Source: Nipponacmea schrenckii
Lineage: Eukaryota > Mollusca > Gastropoda > Lottiidae
Assembly (NCBI GenBank): GCA_030562195.1
Contig: JAUJPP010000006.1
Coordinates: forward strand, 4,092,001-4,156,000
Reading direction: 5' to 3'
Length of the DNA stretch: 64,000 bases
The translations under genes and the position numbers were made by a program. This document shows, in pieces, positions 50,501 to 59,300 of the stretch; the first letter of the stretch is position 1, and each line of letters opens with the position of its first letter. The notes beneath the pieces are model-generated. The model did not search any database and was not told the DNA's origin. It saw nothing but the letters and a program-made list of their open reading frames with translations.

Positions 50501-53500
50501 TCTTCCACTTCGGAAATTCACCATTTTTCCTATACTTCCATCTTATAATTCACTAAAAAATATTTTGTTTGAAGTCCAAATTTTGTCATTTCCAGATTAT
50601 CCTGGCCTCAAAGAATAAGAATAATAACTAATCAACGAACTAGAGGGACATATTTCCTGTCAAACTTAATAAATCGTAATATTCTCTTTTAACATCAAGT
50701 CAATGACATTTTTATTTCTCCTTTTTGAAATGATTTGTAGGATGTCCTAGGGTCTTAACTTCTAATACTGTTTATAGGATATCTTAGTGTCTTTACTTTT
50801 AACAGTGTTTCTAGGGTATCCTAGGGTCTTATCTTCTAACATTGTTGCTAGAATATCCTAGGGTCTTATCTTCTAACATTGTTTCTAGGATATCCTAGGG
50901 TCTTATCTTCTAACATTGTTTCTAGGATATCCTAGGGTCTTATCTTCTAACAGTGTTTCTAGGATATCCTAGGGTCTTATCTTCTAACATTGTTTCTAGA
51001 ATATCCTAGGGTCTTATCTTCTAACATTGTTTCTAGGATATCTTAGGATCTTATCTTCTAACATTGTTTCTAGGATATCCTAGGGTTTATCTTCTAACAT
51101 TGTTTCTAGGATATCCTAGGGTCTTATCTTCTAACATTGTTTCTAGGATATCCTAGGGTCTTATCTTCGAACATTGTTTCTAGGATATCCTAGGGTCTTA
51201 TCTTCTAACATTGTTTCTAGGATATTCTGGGTCTTATCTTCTAACAGTGTTTCTAGGATATCCTAGTTAACTTTAACATGTTTCTAGGATATCCTAGGGT
51301 CTTATCTTCTAACATTGTTTCTAGGATATCCTAAGGTCTCAACTTTTAACACTATTTCTAACACGAAGATTATTTCAATAATACAAAGCCAGGACGCTGG
51401 TTTATTGTTCCAACCGATGCTTAAATGTGATTCATATATCCGATCCTGTGACCACCGTAATTGCCCAAGGAGACAGGTTGTAATTGTCCTAAGCTGAACC
51501 CCCCCCCCCCCCCAACTCCCCAAGACATTGAGATGAGGACTTACTATTACCAGCATGGCACTAAAGTATAAAAATAGTTCAAGATAAAATGAGACAAATA
51601 CAAGACGTAAAAAGCTAGAAATATACAAAATACTCAAAAATTTAGTACATAGACCAATTTTCTCAAAGAAAAAAGTAAAAAAAAATCTTAAATTCTAAAT
51701 AAATTCAAAGTTTGATTTTAAAATGTTATGCAAATTTTTAAAAATAGAATAAATAAAATTAAAAAAAAAAGACAAATTTTGATTACAATCTGCCAAAATT
51801 TAAGAAAAATTACTTCAAATTTGTTAGAAAAAATTCTAAGAGAAACAAAAAAATAAGACATTTACAAAAAAATATTTTGAAAATCAAGAAAACTATCAAA
51901 ATTCTTAAAAAAAATTGGAAAAAAAAAAGGAATAATGAAATTTCTTACAAGTGGCCTTAAATTGTTGAGTATTATGTAGATATATTTTGGGGAGTTTTCT
52001 CCAATTTTAGACAACTGTGAATAAAAAAATATAGTGGTCATTATGGTTTAATAATAAGAGAAAACATTTCAGTTTTTATCCTTTCCTGACTGAGACTGAG
52101 AAAAACTTTAATGACAAATATTAAAATATTAAGAAAACTACAATTTTTCTCAAAATATTATTAAGAAATGAAGTACACTTTCTACTTTCGAGCCTCAGAT
52201 ACTTATAATACTGGTATATTTTTTGTTCATTTTTCAATGGAATAGCCTGCAGTACTTTCTTTTATTAGCTGATCAAGATATACAGAACAATCAAGTACTA
52301 GATATGAATTAGTAACAAGGGGAATAAAAAGCAAGGTGATTTTATGGTTTGTCCCTTCCGTTGTCCTGGCCAAGTTAGAGCCATGAACAAGATACATCAG
52401 TCAATTCATTACCTTACACAATATGTCTCAATAAATTTACCATTTATTACTGATTAACAATTCTATTAATCCCCTCGGTCCGTCATAAACTAAATTTATT
52501 GTCATGGATTCCGCGTTTCTCGTCATTTATTTAACGGCAGGAATTCCGCGTAATTACAAACCAAAAGTAGACTATTTGTCTTCGACTTCAAGACATAAAA
52601 ATAAAAACAAAAAGTTTATTTCTATTGTTCATTCCCAGTGGAGTGGGAATGAAAGTCAATCAAAAACGAAATTTGACATTATCTAAGTGTTGGATATTTC
52701 GGAACTGCACGAGGGAAATCAAACATTTACGTCCGTCTAAATCCATCGCTAAACGACTTTCCATTTGACTTTTGGTTTGATGAAATATCGAGTATAAAAG
52801 TTAGTTTCAACATTAAACAACACATAGGGAATTCCTACTTATTGATTTCTTTACCTTTTGATAATAAGTAATTTAGATAATGTTTGACTCGGGTCATCCA
52901 GAACTATTTCAATAAAAACTGGGTCATTCTGGACTACTTTAAGAAACACTTGTTCATCCAGGCCAGGTCATTCTGGACTACATTAACAAACAAAGCTGCA
53001 TATTTTTAAACAATTCTAGCTCTGGGATGTTCTAGGGTTTTTACTTTCTAACATTTCCTTGCATTCAGATCATTTTTAAAAACATGTGACTTGCATTGTT
53101 GCTTTAACAACGAGGAAATTTTCAACTTTTCCTCCTTCAAGTGGGCGCAAAAAAAACACCAAAAAAAACTTAAAAACAATTCTCAAAAGCTTCATCAAAA
53201 AATGATTTTTGTTAAGAAATATTTGAATTTAATGAGGTGTCACGGAATGTGGAATATGAAATCATTAGCTTTGACTCTAGGGAGTTCTCAGACCAAAAAA
53301 TCTTCCAGCGATAATGAGCTTGTCATAACAGAAAAGGTTATGAAGAGACATTTTACATCAATATTATTTCTTTAAAAATCTGAACTTATACAGGCTGGAT
53401 CATATCTATAATATATAGACTTTTAAATTTCAATATAGCTCATTAACACATTGTGAGATTTCTGATCTATTTTTCTGTGTCATTCTGGGCTGATGAAGAC

Positions 53501-56500
53501 AGTTTAACATATTTAAAGTTAAGCCTAAATATTTTCAAATGTATGCCAACATAATAATATAAATATATAACCATTTTCTATTATTTCACTTGACCATTGT
53601 TTTCGATATATTTCTAAACCAGTAATCGTTAATTGCAGACAACTAAATTCATTTAAGACAAAACAACTTAAAATCTCTATTTTGGTGAAATGATAAATAA
53701 TAACTATATTCCTGAAAGCCTAGTCTATTGAGCTGTGTTCAGTGATAATAATAAGACAACTTAGTCCTAAAAGTATGATGGTGATATTGAGCTCTCTTCG
53801 TGAATGGTATGAATCAAGACGATGATATCCCCTACGATGCCGTAGCCTCTTAAAGCTTGTTATATTGAGCTCTTATAAATGGGAAGGCAAATAATTAGAT
53901 GAACATATACCTTAAAGCCAATCCTGCTTGTTATATTGAGCTGTAATAAAATCAAGGTACCATTGATAAAATGTCAATTATTTTAACTTGTGACACCTTA
54001 TCAATAATAGAAACGGTCGAACTAGACGGTAAGAAGAGTTAAGTAACCTGATATTTTTATTGGATTGGCTGTCTTCATTAACCTCCATCAATCTTTAGTA
54101 ACCTGAAACATTTCTTACTAATCAAACCAAGAAAATCACCTTGAGAACATCAGCATGTATACTGAGAACATTGGCATGTACACTGAGAACATAAGCATGT
54201 ACACTGAGAACATTAGCAGGTACACTGAGAACATTAGCATGTACACTGAGAACATTAGCATGTACACTGAGAACATCAGCATGTAGGCTACAGTGAGAGA
54301 GAACATTAACATGTACACTGAGAACATTAGCAGGTACACTAAGAACATTAGCAGGTACACTGAGACAATTGGCATATACACTGAGAGAGAACATTAGCAT
54401 GTACACTGAGAACATTAGCAGGTACACCGTGAACATTGAACAACCTGAAACATTTCTTACTAATCAAACCAAGAAAATCACCTTGAGAACATCAGCCTGT
54501 ATACTGAGAACATTGGCATGTACACTGAGAACATTAGCAGGTACACTGAGAACATTAGCATGTACACTGAGAACATTAGCATGTACACTGAGAACATCAG
54601 CATGTACACTGAGAACATTAGCATGTACACTGAGAACATTAGCATGTACACTGAGAACATTAGCATGTACACTGAGAACATGTACAGTGAGAGAGAACAT
54701 TAGCATGTACACTGAGAACATTAGCAGGTACACTAAGAACATTAGCAGGTACACTGAGAAGAACATGAGAGAGAACATTAGCAGGTACACCGTGAACATT
54801 GCCATGTACACCGAGAACATTGCCATGTACACCGAGAGAGAACATTGCCATGTACACCGAGAACATTGCCATGTACACCGAGAACATTGGCATATACACT
54901 GAGAACATTGGCATGTAGACCATCAGCATGTACACTGAGAACATTGGCATGTAGACCATCAGCATGTACACTGAGAACATTAGCATATATACTGATGGAA
55001 GACATAGCATATACACTGAGAACAGAAGTCATGTCAGATAAGTCCTAAAAAATATCCCTTATGGCAAAAAAAAAGAAAAAACATCTCTTGATCTAATTTA
55101 TCTAAGACAATGAAAGTCAATATGACAATGACTGAAAAAAGTTTGTAAAATTTGAGTCTGTATCTCATCTCTTGGATACAAGTTTAAAAGTAATCTTTTT
55201 TCCAAAAGAGTCTTTACTTTTTAATTTATAAAATAAAATCTAATATTGCCGCAACCAAAACTCATAAATCTTCTAACTTAATTGGAAAATAATGAAATCT
55301 TAAAATATCCTCAAATCCTCAAATTGATTTTCTTGGCCAGCGAATCTCAGCTCAATCATTTTCTAAAGCCTGGTAATTCTTTGCCATGACTAAGAAATCA
55401 TGGTATAAAACTGATCAAACATCGTAAGTCCTTTCATAAGCTTGGAAGTAATACAGTCTTTAACCAATCTTACATGGTCTTCATTCAAGATTCACAAGAA
55501 ATCTGGCAATAAGCAGCTCAGTATTGAGTTGACTGGAAGCAGATTGTAGCTGCTAGATTAACACTTATCTGCCTCTGACAGCCACACCAATTCAATATTT
55601 TTTTATTATGATGGATTACCGCGAATGTTTCGTGTCAAAGCGACAGGGAAAGTAACTCTAATTAACTTACTGATCTTAGAACAGAATTAACTATCGGCAA
55701 ACAAGTCTTCTTACAAAATTAAACTCAGACAAAACAATTTGAGAAAAAAGCGAGGAAAAATGTTTATTATTAATTAAACTTAGATCTTATCTGGAATCAA
55801 TCAACTGCAAAAAAAGGTAATTTAAAAGTCTACAAAATTGAGAATAATTACCCAAATTGCTTTAACAATTTAACCAACAAGGTCGCATTCGGTGTCTGCC
55901 TTCAATAAGACACGACTGAGATCATTTGAACTGAGATTTGAGGAAGAGCCAAAACATCTGATTTTATAAACCAATTTTTCAGAAGACAATTAAGTCCAAT
56001 ATGAAAAACTCTACTCGTCATATATTTGTCACCCCTCAATATGAAATAATCTCTCCCTTACACATGTGCCTTTCCTATTTACATGATACAATGTTATGGT
56101 TGTTGAGAAAAGTTCATTTTATAAATCAGGGAGAATTTTGTTTGTGCATTTCAAATTAAACACAAATGATAGAAAAAAATAAAATTAAAATATTGCTTTT
56201 CCTTTAAATATAGCTTTCTATTTGAGAAAGAGACACAAGGTTTCCTGATTGTTAGCTCCAAGCTGTTACTGACATTTAGCTCCAAGCTGTTACTGACATT
56301 TAGCTCCAAGCTGTTACTGACATTTAGCTCCAAGCTGTTACTGACATTTTTCATTTTAAACTTAAAACAGAATCTAGGTAGGAAATTATTTTTAACAAAA
56401 TTACACTTTCATTATTTCTGGGTGAACGAAATTCTTTTGAATAAATTGGATCGAATGAAATTTCCTCCAACACCAAAGCAATGTGTAATGGATTTTTGAC

Positions 56501-57238
56501 ATTAAAACAACTTGCACGATTTCAACATACCACCAATTTAATTCCTGCTTCAACTCAATAAATAATGCATTAAAATCAGGGACTGGTAAATTGGAAATAG
56601 AAACAAAGAGATAAAAAGTACAACAATGTTTTGGTGTAATATGAAATAATCTGTTTTATTAACAATAAAAACATTACACTTTCAATCTTTTTCATATTAT
56701 ATTTTAATAAATATTTCCACAGGATCAATTTACACCCATTGCAGTGTTTTCATGGTTGACATTTTTATAAAACATAGAACTTAGATTATGAGAGTATAAC
56801 TTGTTATTTTCTGATCTTTTAGATCGATCAAAAGGATGTCTTTTACATGTTAGACTTACAGTATCAGGGACCCCCTAATTTTATCTTCAACCTAATGTAT
56901 AATTTAGTTTACACCTGGAATCTATAACACTGTCTCCATCTTACTCATAATCAGCAATCTTCAGAATCTGAAAATTATCTGCATCACATCTTACCTAGAT
57001 GATTGACAGGTTGCAACCCAACAATGTTTTGACTTTAGAAACACAGGCTGTGGTTGTAGATATTGTTTTAGCCATGACAACTGCCTTTCATATCAGTAAT
57101 GCCAGAAAAAAAAGCTTAAAAAAATTCAAATTGAAAAAAAAAGTACTTACGAAATTTCTCCAAAAATTTTGAAAGCATCTCGAAGCTGGTGGGTCTCTAT
57201 ATCGGGGCTCAAATCTCCAACAAAGATGTGGAAATGCT
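17559..57238 (-). CDS. TIA1: TIA-1/TIAR-type RNA-binding protein, C-terminal part, nine exons
   Basis: Exons in transcript order (minus strand): 57151-57238, 49617-49692, 35248-35383, 34556-34648, 32834-32918, 24358-24496, 23654-23823, 22221-22333, 17559-17578. They total 920 nt, and all junctions are in phase from an entry with two bases of a codon to a TGA. RRM2 covers residues ~2-77 (RNP2 IFVGDL, RNP1 KGYGFVSF). RRM3 covers ~120-195 (RNP2 VYCGGV, RNP1 KGYAFIRF). Between them is the family signature [12 protein letters not shown], and the tail is rich in Q, G and Y. Family knowledge: TIA proteins bind U-rich RNA, help U1 snRNP recognise weak 5' splice sites, silence translation and nucleate stress granules through the prion-like tail. 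RRM1 and the start codon are beyond position 64000. TIA1 and TIAL1 cannot be told apart here. Confidence 0.96.
17579..22220 (-). other. Last TIA intron (4.6 kb)
   Basis: AT-rich and without a recognisable exon or transposon. It holds a G-rich tract on + at 19173-19220, further G runs at 19276-19285 and 19427-19440, and three tandem TCATGTGAY motifs at 22097-22132. The small ORFs (17601-17807, 21844-22083) have no recognisable homology. Confidence 0.7.
19173..19220 (+). repeat. G-rich tract with G-quadruplex pattern
   Basis: At least seven runs of three to four Gs with short spacers, in a small tandem repeat of GGGATTGAAGGGAGG type. It lies on the template strand of the TIA intron, so the RNA is C-rich. 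Confidence 0.6.
22221..22333 (-). CDS. TIA1: TIA exon 8 of window (Q-rich tail), with possible read-through end
   Basis: Minus-strand acceptor attccag, donor gtgaga (22220-22215). It encodes [20 protein letters not shown] then [17 protein letters not shown]. Splicing to 17578 gives the family-like end GYQQAQ. If the donor is skipped, the frame stays open through [20 protein letters not shown] to a TAA at 22158-22156, a plausible alternative C terminus. Confidence 0.88.
22334..23653 (-). other. TIA intron, 1.3 kb
   Basis: Holds a family 2 SINE piece on + at 23503-23585 (gatgacct, aagtcatcttcactca, caagccagctgtac). Otherwise nothing recognisable. Confidence 0.6.
23654..23823 (-). CDS. TIA1: TIA exon 7 of window (Q/G/Y-rich prion-like tail)
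   Basis: Minus-strand acceptor atttcag, donor gtaagt (23653-23648). It begins with a short polyglutamine tract and encodes [20 protein letters not shown] then [20 protein letters not shown]. This is the low-complexity domain that in the family drives stress-granule assembly. It ends two bases into an Ala codon. Confidence 0.93.
24358..24496 (-). CDS. TIA1: TIA exon 6 of window (end of RRM3)
   Basis: Minus-strand acceptor tttttcag, donor gtaagt (24357-24352). It encodes [20 protein letters not shown] then [20 protein letters not shown] and PPQMGD, matching vertebrate FNSHESAAHAI..VNGTT..HVVKCYWGKE. The upstream intron is 8.3 kb. Confidence 0.95.
25440..25640 (-). mobile_element. SINE family 2 fragments (-)
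   Basis: Two overlapping pieces: ACCAAACCTTGACATTGATC (25460-25480 region) and AGGGATCCTTTCTACTAGCT to CCCAGATTATCTGAGC (25579-25648). They are the reverse complement of the body of the + copy at 41947-42245. Confidence 0.6.
26222..26300 (-). mobile_element. SINE family 1 3'-end fragment (-)
   Basis: GAAATGAAATGAATGGAGTT then TTACGTCCTACTCTTCTG and a CCTTAGGGCTAATG block: the 3' terminus with its GAAAT tail, reversed. A similar but shorter piece lies at 25825-25875. Confidence 0.65.
26984..27361. mobile_element. Foldback (MITE-like) element with ~18-bp terminal inverted repeats
   Basis: CCAAAAGAAACGATACCA at 26994-27011 is inverted at about 27336-27354. AAACTAG flanks both sides (26984-26990 and 27355-27361) and may be a target duplication. 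The interior is non-coding, so the element is non-autonomous. The superfamily is not certain. Confidence 0.75.
28190..28338. repeat. 50-bp tandem repeat, three copies
   Basis: Unit with CTATTGCTCTGTGACCAAGG then CCAGTGCTTTCATTGAGACT. The copies differ at a few bases. It is intronic. Confidence 0.85.
29750..29835 (+). mobile_element. SINE family 1 3'-end fragment (+)
   Basis: CACTCATTGCAACCTGCAT followed by AATAAGGTGCTGAAGAGTAG and AAAACTCCATTTCATTTATT: body end, terminal block and tail. Confidence 0.65.
32513..32762 (-). mobile_element. tRNA-derived SINE, family 1, nearly full length (-)
   Basis: Read on the minus strand: GAGCCGTGGTGGCTCAGTGA head (A box), a degenerate B-box region, a body, then GGCTAATGCCACTG and the terminal block GCAGAAGAATAGGACATAAA with CTCCATTCACTTC. 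About 250 bp. It lies 72 bp downstream of TIA exon 32834-32918 in transcript sense. Confidence 0.8.
32834..32918 (-). CDS. TIA1: TIA exon 5 of window (RRM3 centre)
   Basis: Minus-strand acceptor aattacag, weak donor gtttgt (32833-32828) followed by a T-rich stretch. It encodes [20 protein letters not shown] then [12 protein letters not shown]1 of RRM3 crosses into the next exon. The exon lies between two SINE copies in the same orientation (32513-32762 and 33060-33275). Confidence 0.95.
33060..33275 (-). mobile_element. SINE family 1, tRNA-like half with clear A and B boxes (-)
   Basis: On the minus strand the head reads TGGTGGCTCAGTGAGTTAGA (A box), and 33 nt later GGGTTCAATCCC (B box), the spacing expected of a tRNA promoter. 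It then runs through the body to the CCCTCGACAGTTGG motif. This copy is the best evidence that the family is tRNA-derived. Confidence 0.8.
34018..34487 (+). repeat. 36-bp palindromic minisatellite, array 1 (~13 copies)
   Basis: Unit: GACCCTAGGATATCCTAGAA then ACAATGTTAGAAGATAA. It contains the perfect 14-bp palindrome CTAGGATATCCTAG. It lies just downstream of TIA exon 34556-34648 in transcript sense. The same unit occurs inverted at 50738-51358. Confidence 0.95.
34556..34648 (-). CDS. TIA1: TIA exon 4 of window (start of RRM3)
   Basis: Minus-strand acceptor atttctag, donor gtatgt (34555-34550). It encodes [20 protein letters not shown] then [11 protein letters not shown], nearly identical to vertebrate [24 protein letters not shown]2 of RRM3 is VYCGGV. 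Confidence 0.96.
34835..35090. repeat. ~127-bp tandem duplication
   Basis: Two imperfect copies in TIA intron 34649-35247 share ATTGAAAACTCGTAGGG, GACTTTATTGT and TATACTGTAGGTA. Confidence 0.75.
35248..35383 (-). CDS. TIA1: TIA exon 3 of window (end of RRM2 and inter-RRM linker)
   Basis: Minus-strand acceptor ctttcag (35390-35384), donor gtatga (35247-35242). It encodes [20 protein letters not shown] then [20 protein letters not shown] and [16 protein letters not shown] is diagnostic of TIA1/TIAR. It ends one base into a codon that becomes Asp. Confidence 0.96.
37180..37740 (-). pseudogene. Tandem remnants resembling a LINE reverse transcriptase segment (-)
   Basis: About four imperfect ~140-bp copies. 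On the minus strand the copy near 37652-37683 reads DFTKAFDRV and that near 37512-37543 reads DFTKAFDGI. Both resemble the DFSKAFDKV motif of non-LTR reverse transcriptases. The other two (about 37395 and 37245) keep only AFD. Stops interrupt every copy, so nothing functional remains. The motif is short, so the assignment is tentative. Confidence 0.45.
39248..39739. mobile_element. TTAA-flanked MITE-like element (492 bp)
   Basis: TTAA at 39244-39247 and 39740-39743. The left end AGGAGCCCAGGCTTTATTT matches the reverse complement of the right end (AGAGGCCCAGGCTTGATTT) with three mismatches. TTAA duplication is typical of the piggyBac superfamily. No transposase ORF is present. Confidence 0.75.
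41664..41770 (+). mobile_element. Interspersed 3'-end element with (TTA)n tail (+)
   Basis: CCAATGTATTGCCCCATGGG, then TGTATTGGGCCTAATTCTGA and CCCATGTAAAATAGAAGAG, ending in TTATTATTATTA. Nearly identical to the inverted copy at 4678-4790 in tankyrase. Confidence 0.7.
41947..42245 (+). mobile_element. tRNA-derived SINE, family 2, about full length (+)
   Basis: The head GGTTCTATAGCACAGCGGTT has an A-box match (TAGCACAGCGG), and GAGTTCTAATCTC (about 42031-42043) is B-box-like. The body includes AAGTCATCTTCACTCATAAT and GACCAGCTGGTAGAAAGGAT, followed by a T/C-rich tail. Partial copies: 23503-23585 (+), 25440-25640 (-), 59800-59935 (-). Confidence 0.75.
44194..44374. repeat. 49-bp tandem repeat, four copies (one deleted)
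   Basis: Unit with TCACTGTTATATTCACTAGC then AAATACTAACTCATAATAAT. The third copy lacks the middle. Confidence 0.85.
44504..44750. repeat. ~132-bp tandem duplication containing a SINE 3' end
   Basis: Two copies (from 44506 and 44638) share TTGAAATTATAGTATTGAGT, GGAAAGCATAAGTGA and the reversed family 1 SINE terminus with its GAAAT repeat. The duplication therefore came after the SINE insertion. Confidence 0.8.
46480..47218. repeat. Diverged repeats with GCAAGAGAGTAAGCATTTAG motif
   Basis: Related segments near 46482, 46899, 47035 and 47180 share a (G)CAAG..AGTAAGCAT..TTAG..A..GAG core and, in part, AATTTTACAGCCAA. They are weakly similar to the reversed SINE family 1 head. The last segment is interrupted by the TTAA element. 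Confidence 0.5.
47223..48290. mobile_element. TTAA-flanked piggyBac-like non-autonomous element (1.07 kb)
   Basis: TTAA at 47219-47222 and 48291-48294. Terminal inverted repeats GGGGGTCGACAACCCTA (left) and GGGGGTTGACAACCTTA (right, reversed) have two mismatches in 17. No transposase reading frame. A paralogous segment at 47080-47093 (TTAAAACTACAAAA) matches the right flank and shows what an empty site looks like. Confidence 0.8.
48594..49065. repeat. 23-bp minisatellite (~20 copies)
   Basis: Unit ATCTGGATACATTATCACA plus ATAT, mostly perfect, with degenerate copies around 48845-48945. It ends about 550 bp before TIA exon 49617-49692 on the map. The 115-codon ORF here is only the repeat. Confidence 0.95.
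49617..49692 (-). CDS. TIA1: TIA exon 2 of window (RRM2, second half with RNP1)
   Basis: Minus-strand acceptor tttacag, donor gtgagt (49616-49611) followed by ACA and nine Ts. It encodes [20 protein letters not shown] then FVNKM. RNP1 (KGYGFVSF) is intact. It ends in phase 0 exactly where the vertebrate protein continues DAENAI. Confidence 0.96.
50738..51358 (-). repeat. 36-bp palindromic minisatellite, array 2 (~17 copies, inverted relative to array 1)
   Basis: Unit: TTTCTAGGATATCCTAGGGT then CTTATCTTCTAACATTG, the reverse complement of the unit at 34018-34487. It lies upstream of TIA exon 49617-49692 in transcript sense. Confidence 0.95.
54130..55025. repeat. 21-bp minisatellite (~40 copies) with higher-order duplication
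   Basis: Unit GAGAACATTAGCATGTACACT and variants. A ~55-bp leader (AACCTGAAACATTTCTTACT ... AATCACCTTGAGAACATCAG) precedes both halves, at about 54100 and 54450, so the block itself was duplicated. The 21-bp period keeps several frames open on both strands, giving long but meaningless ORFs of Ser/Val/Met or Glu/Asn/Ile/Thr repeats. Confidence 0.95.
56253..56348. repeat. 24-bp tandem repeat, four copies
   Basis: Unit TAGCTCCAAGCTGTTACTGA plus CATT, perfect in all four copies. It explains the repeated NVSNSLEL in the minus-strand ORF. Confidence 0.95.
57151..57238 (-). CDS. TIA1: TIA exon 1 of window (RRM2, first half)
   Basis: Minus-strand acceptor ctttcag (57245-57239) and donor gtaagt (57150-57145). 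It encodes [20 protein letters not shown] then AFKIFGEIS, aligning with vertebrate HFHVFVGDLSPEITT. The donor is followed directly by AC and nine Ts. It enters with two bases and leaves with two. Confidence 0.95.
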
Positions 57239-58984
57239 CTGAAAGAAAAACATGATACTGAATTAGTACGCAGTCACATGTAACCTTTATTTTGACACAC
57301 TGAGGGGATGGTTGGGGAAGCAGGAGATAACTTTACCTAATCTTTGTTATGTCTGCTGAGAAACGAGACATCTGTGGGCACAAGTTTGATATTCTCGATG
57401 TCTTTGGTATGGGCACAATTTGCACATTAATATGTTTTGTTTTGTTGCTGTCATTTCTCCTAATATTTTGAGTTTGCTGTTTCAACAACTCTTTCAAAAG
57501 AAAGTTATAGTATAATTGATATTAATTGATTTGAAAATTTCACATTTTTGAATGATTAAGTGTTCTAAGCAGTAAAACTTATATCTATAGTCTAGAAGAA
57601 AAGTAAAGATCATGGGACAAGATGATTAATAGTTGGTCATAAACCCTTCAATATTTTGAGAAACTAGGCAATCGTTCAGAACAGTATGACAATGTATGGG
57701 CACCCTTTCATGCCTTATAACATTACAAGCATACAATTCTGAATTAAGGACCAAGGCAGCCTGAAATAGAAGGTAGAAGTAACAAAATACAAACAAGTAA
57801 GAGAAAAGGCATACTTCATTCCTTGCGATAATTTGGTAGAGCCTTACTCGTTTTAATACCGTTCTCCAGCTTAAGATGGAAGGTCACACCTCAATTTAAC
57901 CTGCAATAATGTCAGCCAATTTCAAAACTTAATACCAAAAATATAATCTCCTATTCTACATTACAGCAAATATAAACATCAAACATCCAAACCAGCGTCA
58001 ACAGCTCCAACAGCAGAAGCTAAATGCTGTTGAGCCCAAATTTTGAAATGTGACAGCCATCGACAGCTGTTTTTTGAATCAAGTATTTTTAAAGCCAAAA
58101 TTTGTGAGACTAAAAATATAAGTGAAAAAATTAAGAAAAATTCCATTCAAACCTAATGGAATTATACCATAAAAGTAGAAATAAAATATTTTTTTTTGTT
58201 TTAAATTTGTGTATAAAATCTTCAAGAGAACCGGTATATTCCAAATAATCAGTTATCATTTCTTACTTGACTGAAGTAGTACTATTAGTCTTAAACTGAA
58301 CACCCTCCGAATACCCAAATCAAATACATTACAACAGACCACCAATCATTAAAAACACTTAATTGAGCAAATATTAAGTTTCAACTTTGAAATAATTACA
58401 CACAAAAATTCACATGAATTGCAAACTATTTAGTTCATTCCATTAAAACAAAATTTGAGAAAAGAATTTAGCCTCCAAAGAAATAAAAGTTGAAATATAT
58501 CTGGGAAGGGAAAGATTACACATCAACTTTTCATTACCCTGAGGGAAATAAAAAAAATACCTGCATCTAAAACTTCAATAACTAAGATATCATTATCACA
58601 GACCCTCAAGGATCAGCCAGTATTTTTTTACTCAAGTAACTGACAGAATTAGAATTAAAGTTTTTTAGGTTGATTTCAAACTAGAACTCAAAGTATTTCA
58701 TGTCTGTAGCTAAAAATAATGAATTTACAGGAAAAATAGCATGAAAAAAAGAATGAAAAAATTCTCAAAAAACCAAGGACTCCAGCGAGGGTACAGTTAT
58801 AGACACAATATTAAATAATGACTCAAAACCTTCCAAAAACTGGTTGAATATACCTCATAAAATAACCAATTATTATAACTCTATACAATTTTCTGTGATG
58901 ATTGCAGAGAGTGAAACCTAGCCAACATGTTTTAGTTTCTATGATAATATTCCTAAACATCATAGACCAAAAAATTAAGTTTTC

Positions 58985-59300
58985 CCTCCACCTTTATGAC
59001 TAAAGAAGACGGGAAACAGTTTGCAGTGTGTAATGAGGGAAATTTTACAAGGACAGCAGCATTAGCCTACTCTCTTAAGTAATTTCCATTTGATAAGAGA
59101 TTTTTAATCTGCACAGCCTGTAGCACACGGTGCCTTGGTTTATTGTCACATCTGAACGACTAGACGCTCTGTCACTGTTAGTCCCTCACACCTGACAGGG
59201 GGGAAACCAGACAAAAAATCCAAAAGTTTATCTGGGACTAATGAGTTACCACGTTTGTCCAAAAGTTTGTCTGGGACAAATGAGTCACCGCAGCTTCCTC
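58985..59300 (-). mobile_element. SINE family 1, long but diverged copy (-)
   Basis: From GACTAAAGAAGACGGGAAAC through GTGTAATGAGGGAAATTTTA, TAGCCTACTCTC and TTGGTTTATTGTCACATCTG to the CAAAAGTTTATCTGGGA repeat near the head. It shows the full body order of the family. Confidence 0.7.

Larger units (their letters stand above)
49693..57150 (-). other. TIA intron of 7.5 kb with several arrays
   Basis: Holds the inverted 36-bp minisatellite (50738-51358), a 15-C run (51499-51513), a stray diverged unit near 53025-53055, the 21-bp array (54130-55025) and a 24-bp x4 repeat (56253-56348). 51600-53000 and 55040-56250 are AT-rich without recognisable features. Confidence 0.7.

Noticed and set aside
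51302..51637. 111-codon minus-strand ORF
   Set aside because: Runs through the end of the 36-bp array and a C15 tract (poly-Gly); no domain.
54369..54902. 177-codon + strand ORF and overlapping minus-strand ORFs
   Set aside because: They arise from a 21-bp tandem repeat that stays open in several frames on both strands. No conserved domain and no varied codon use.
54130..55025. AGAACA/TGTACA half-sites as a steroid-receptor response array
   Set aside because: The half-sites recur only because the 21-bp unit repeats. The spacing does not fit the AGAACAnnnTGTTCT dimer site, and invertebrates of this type are not known to have such receptors.
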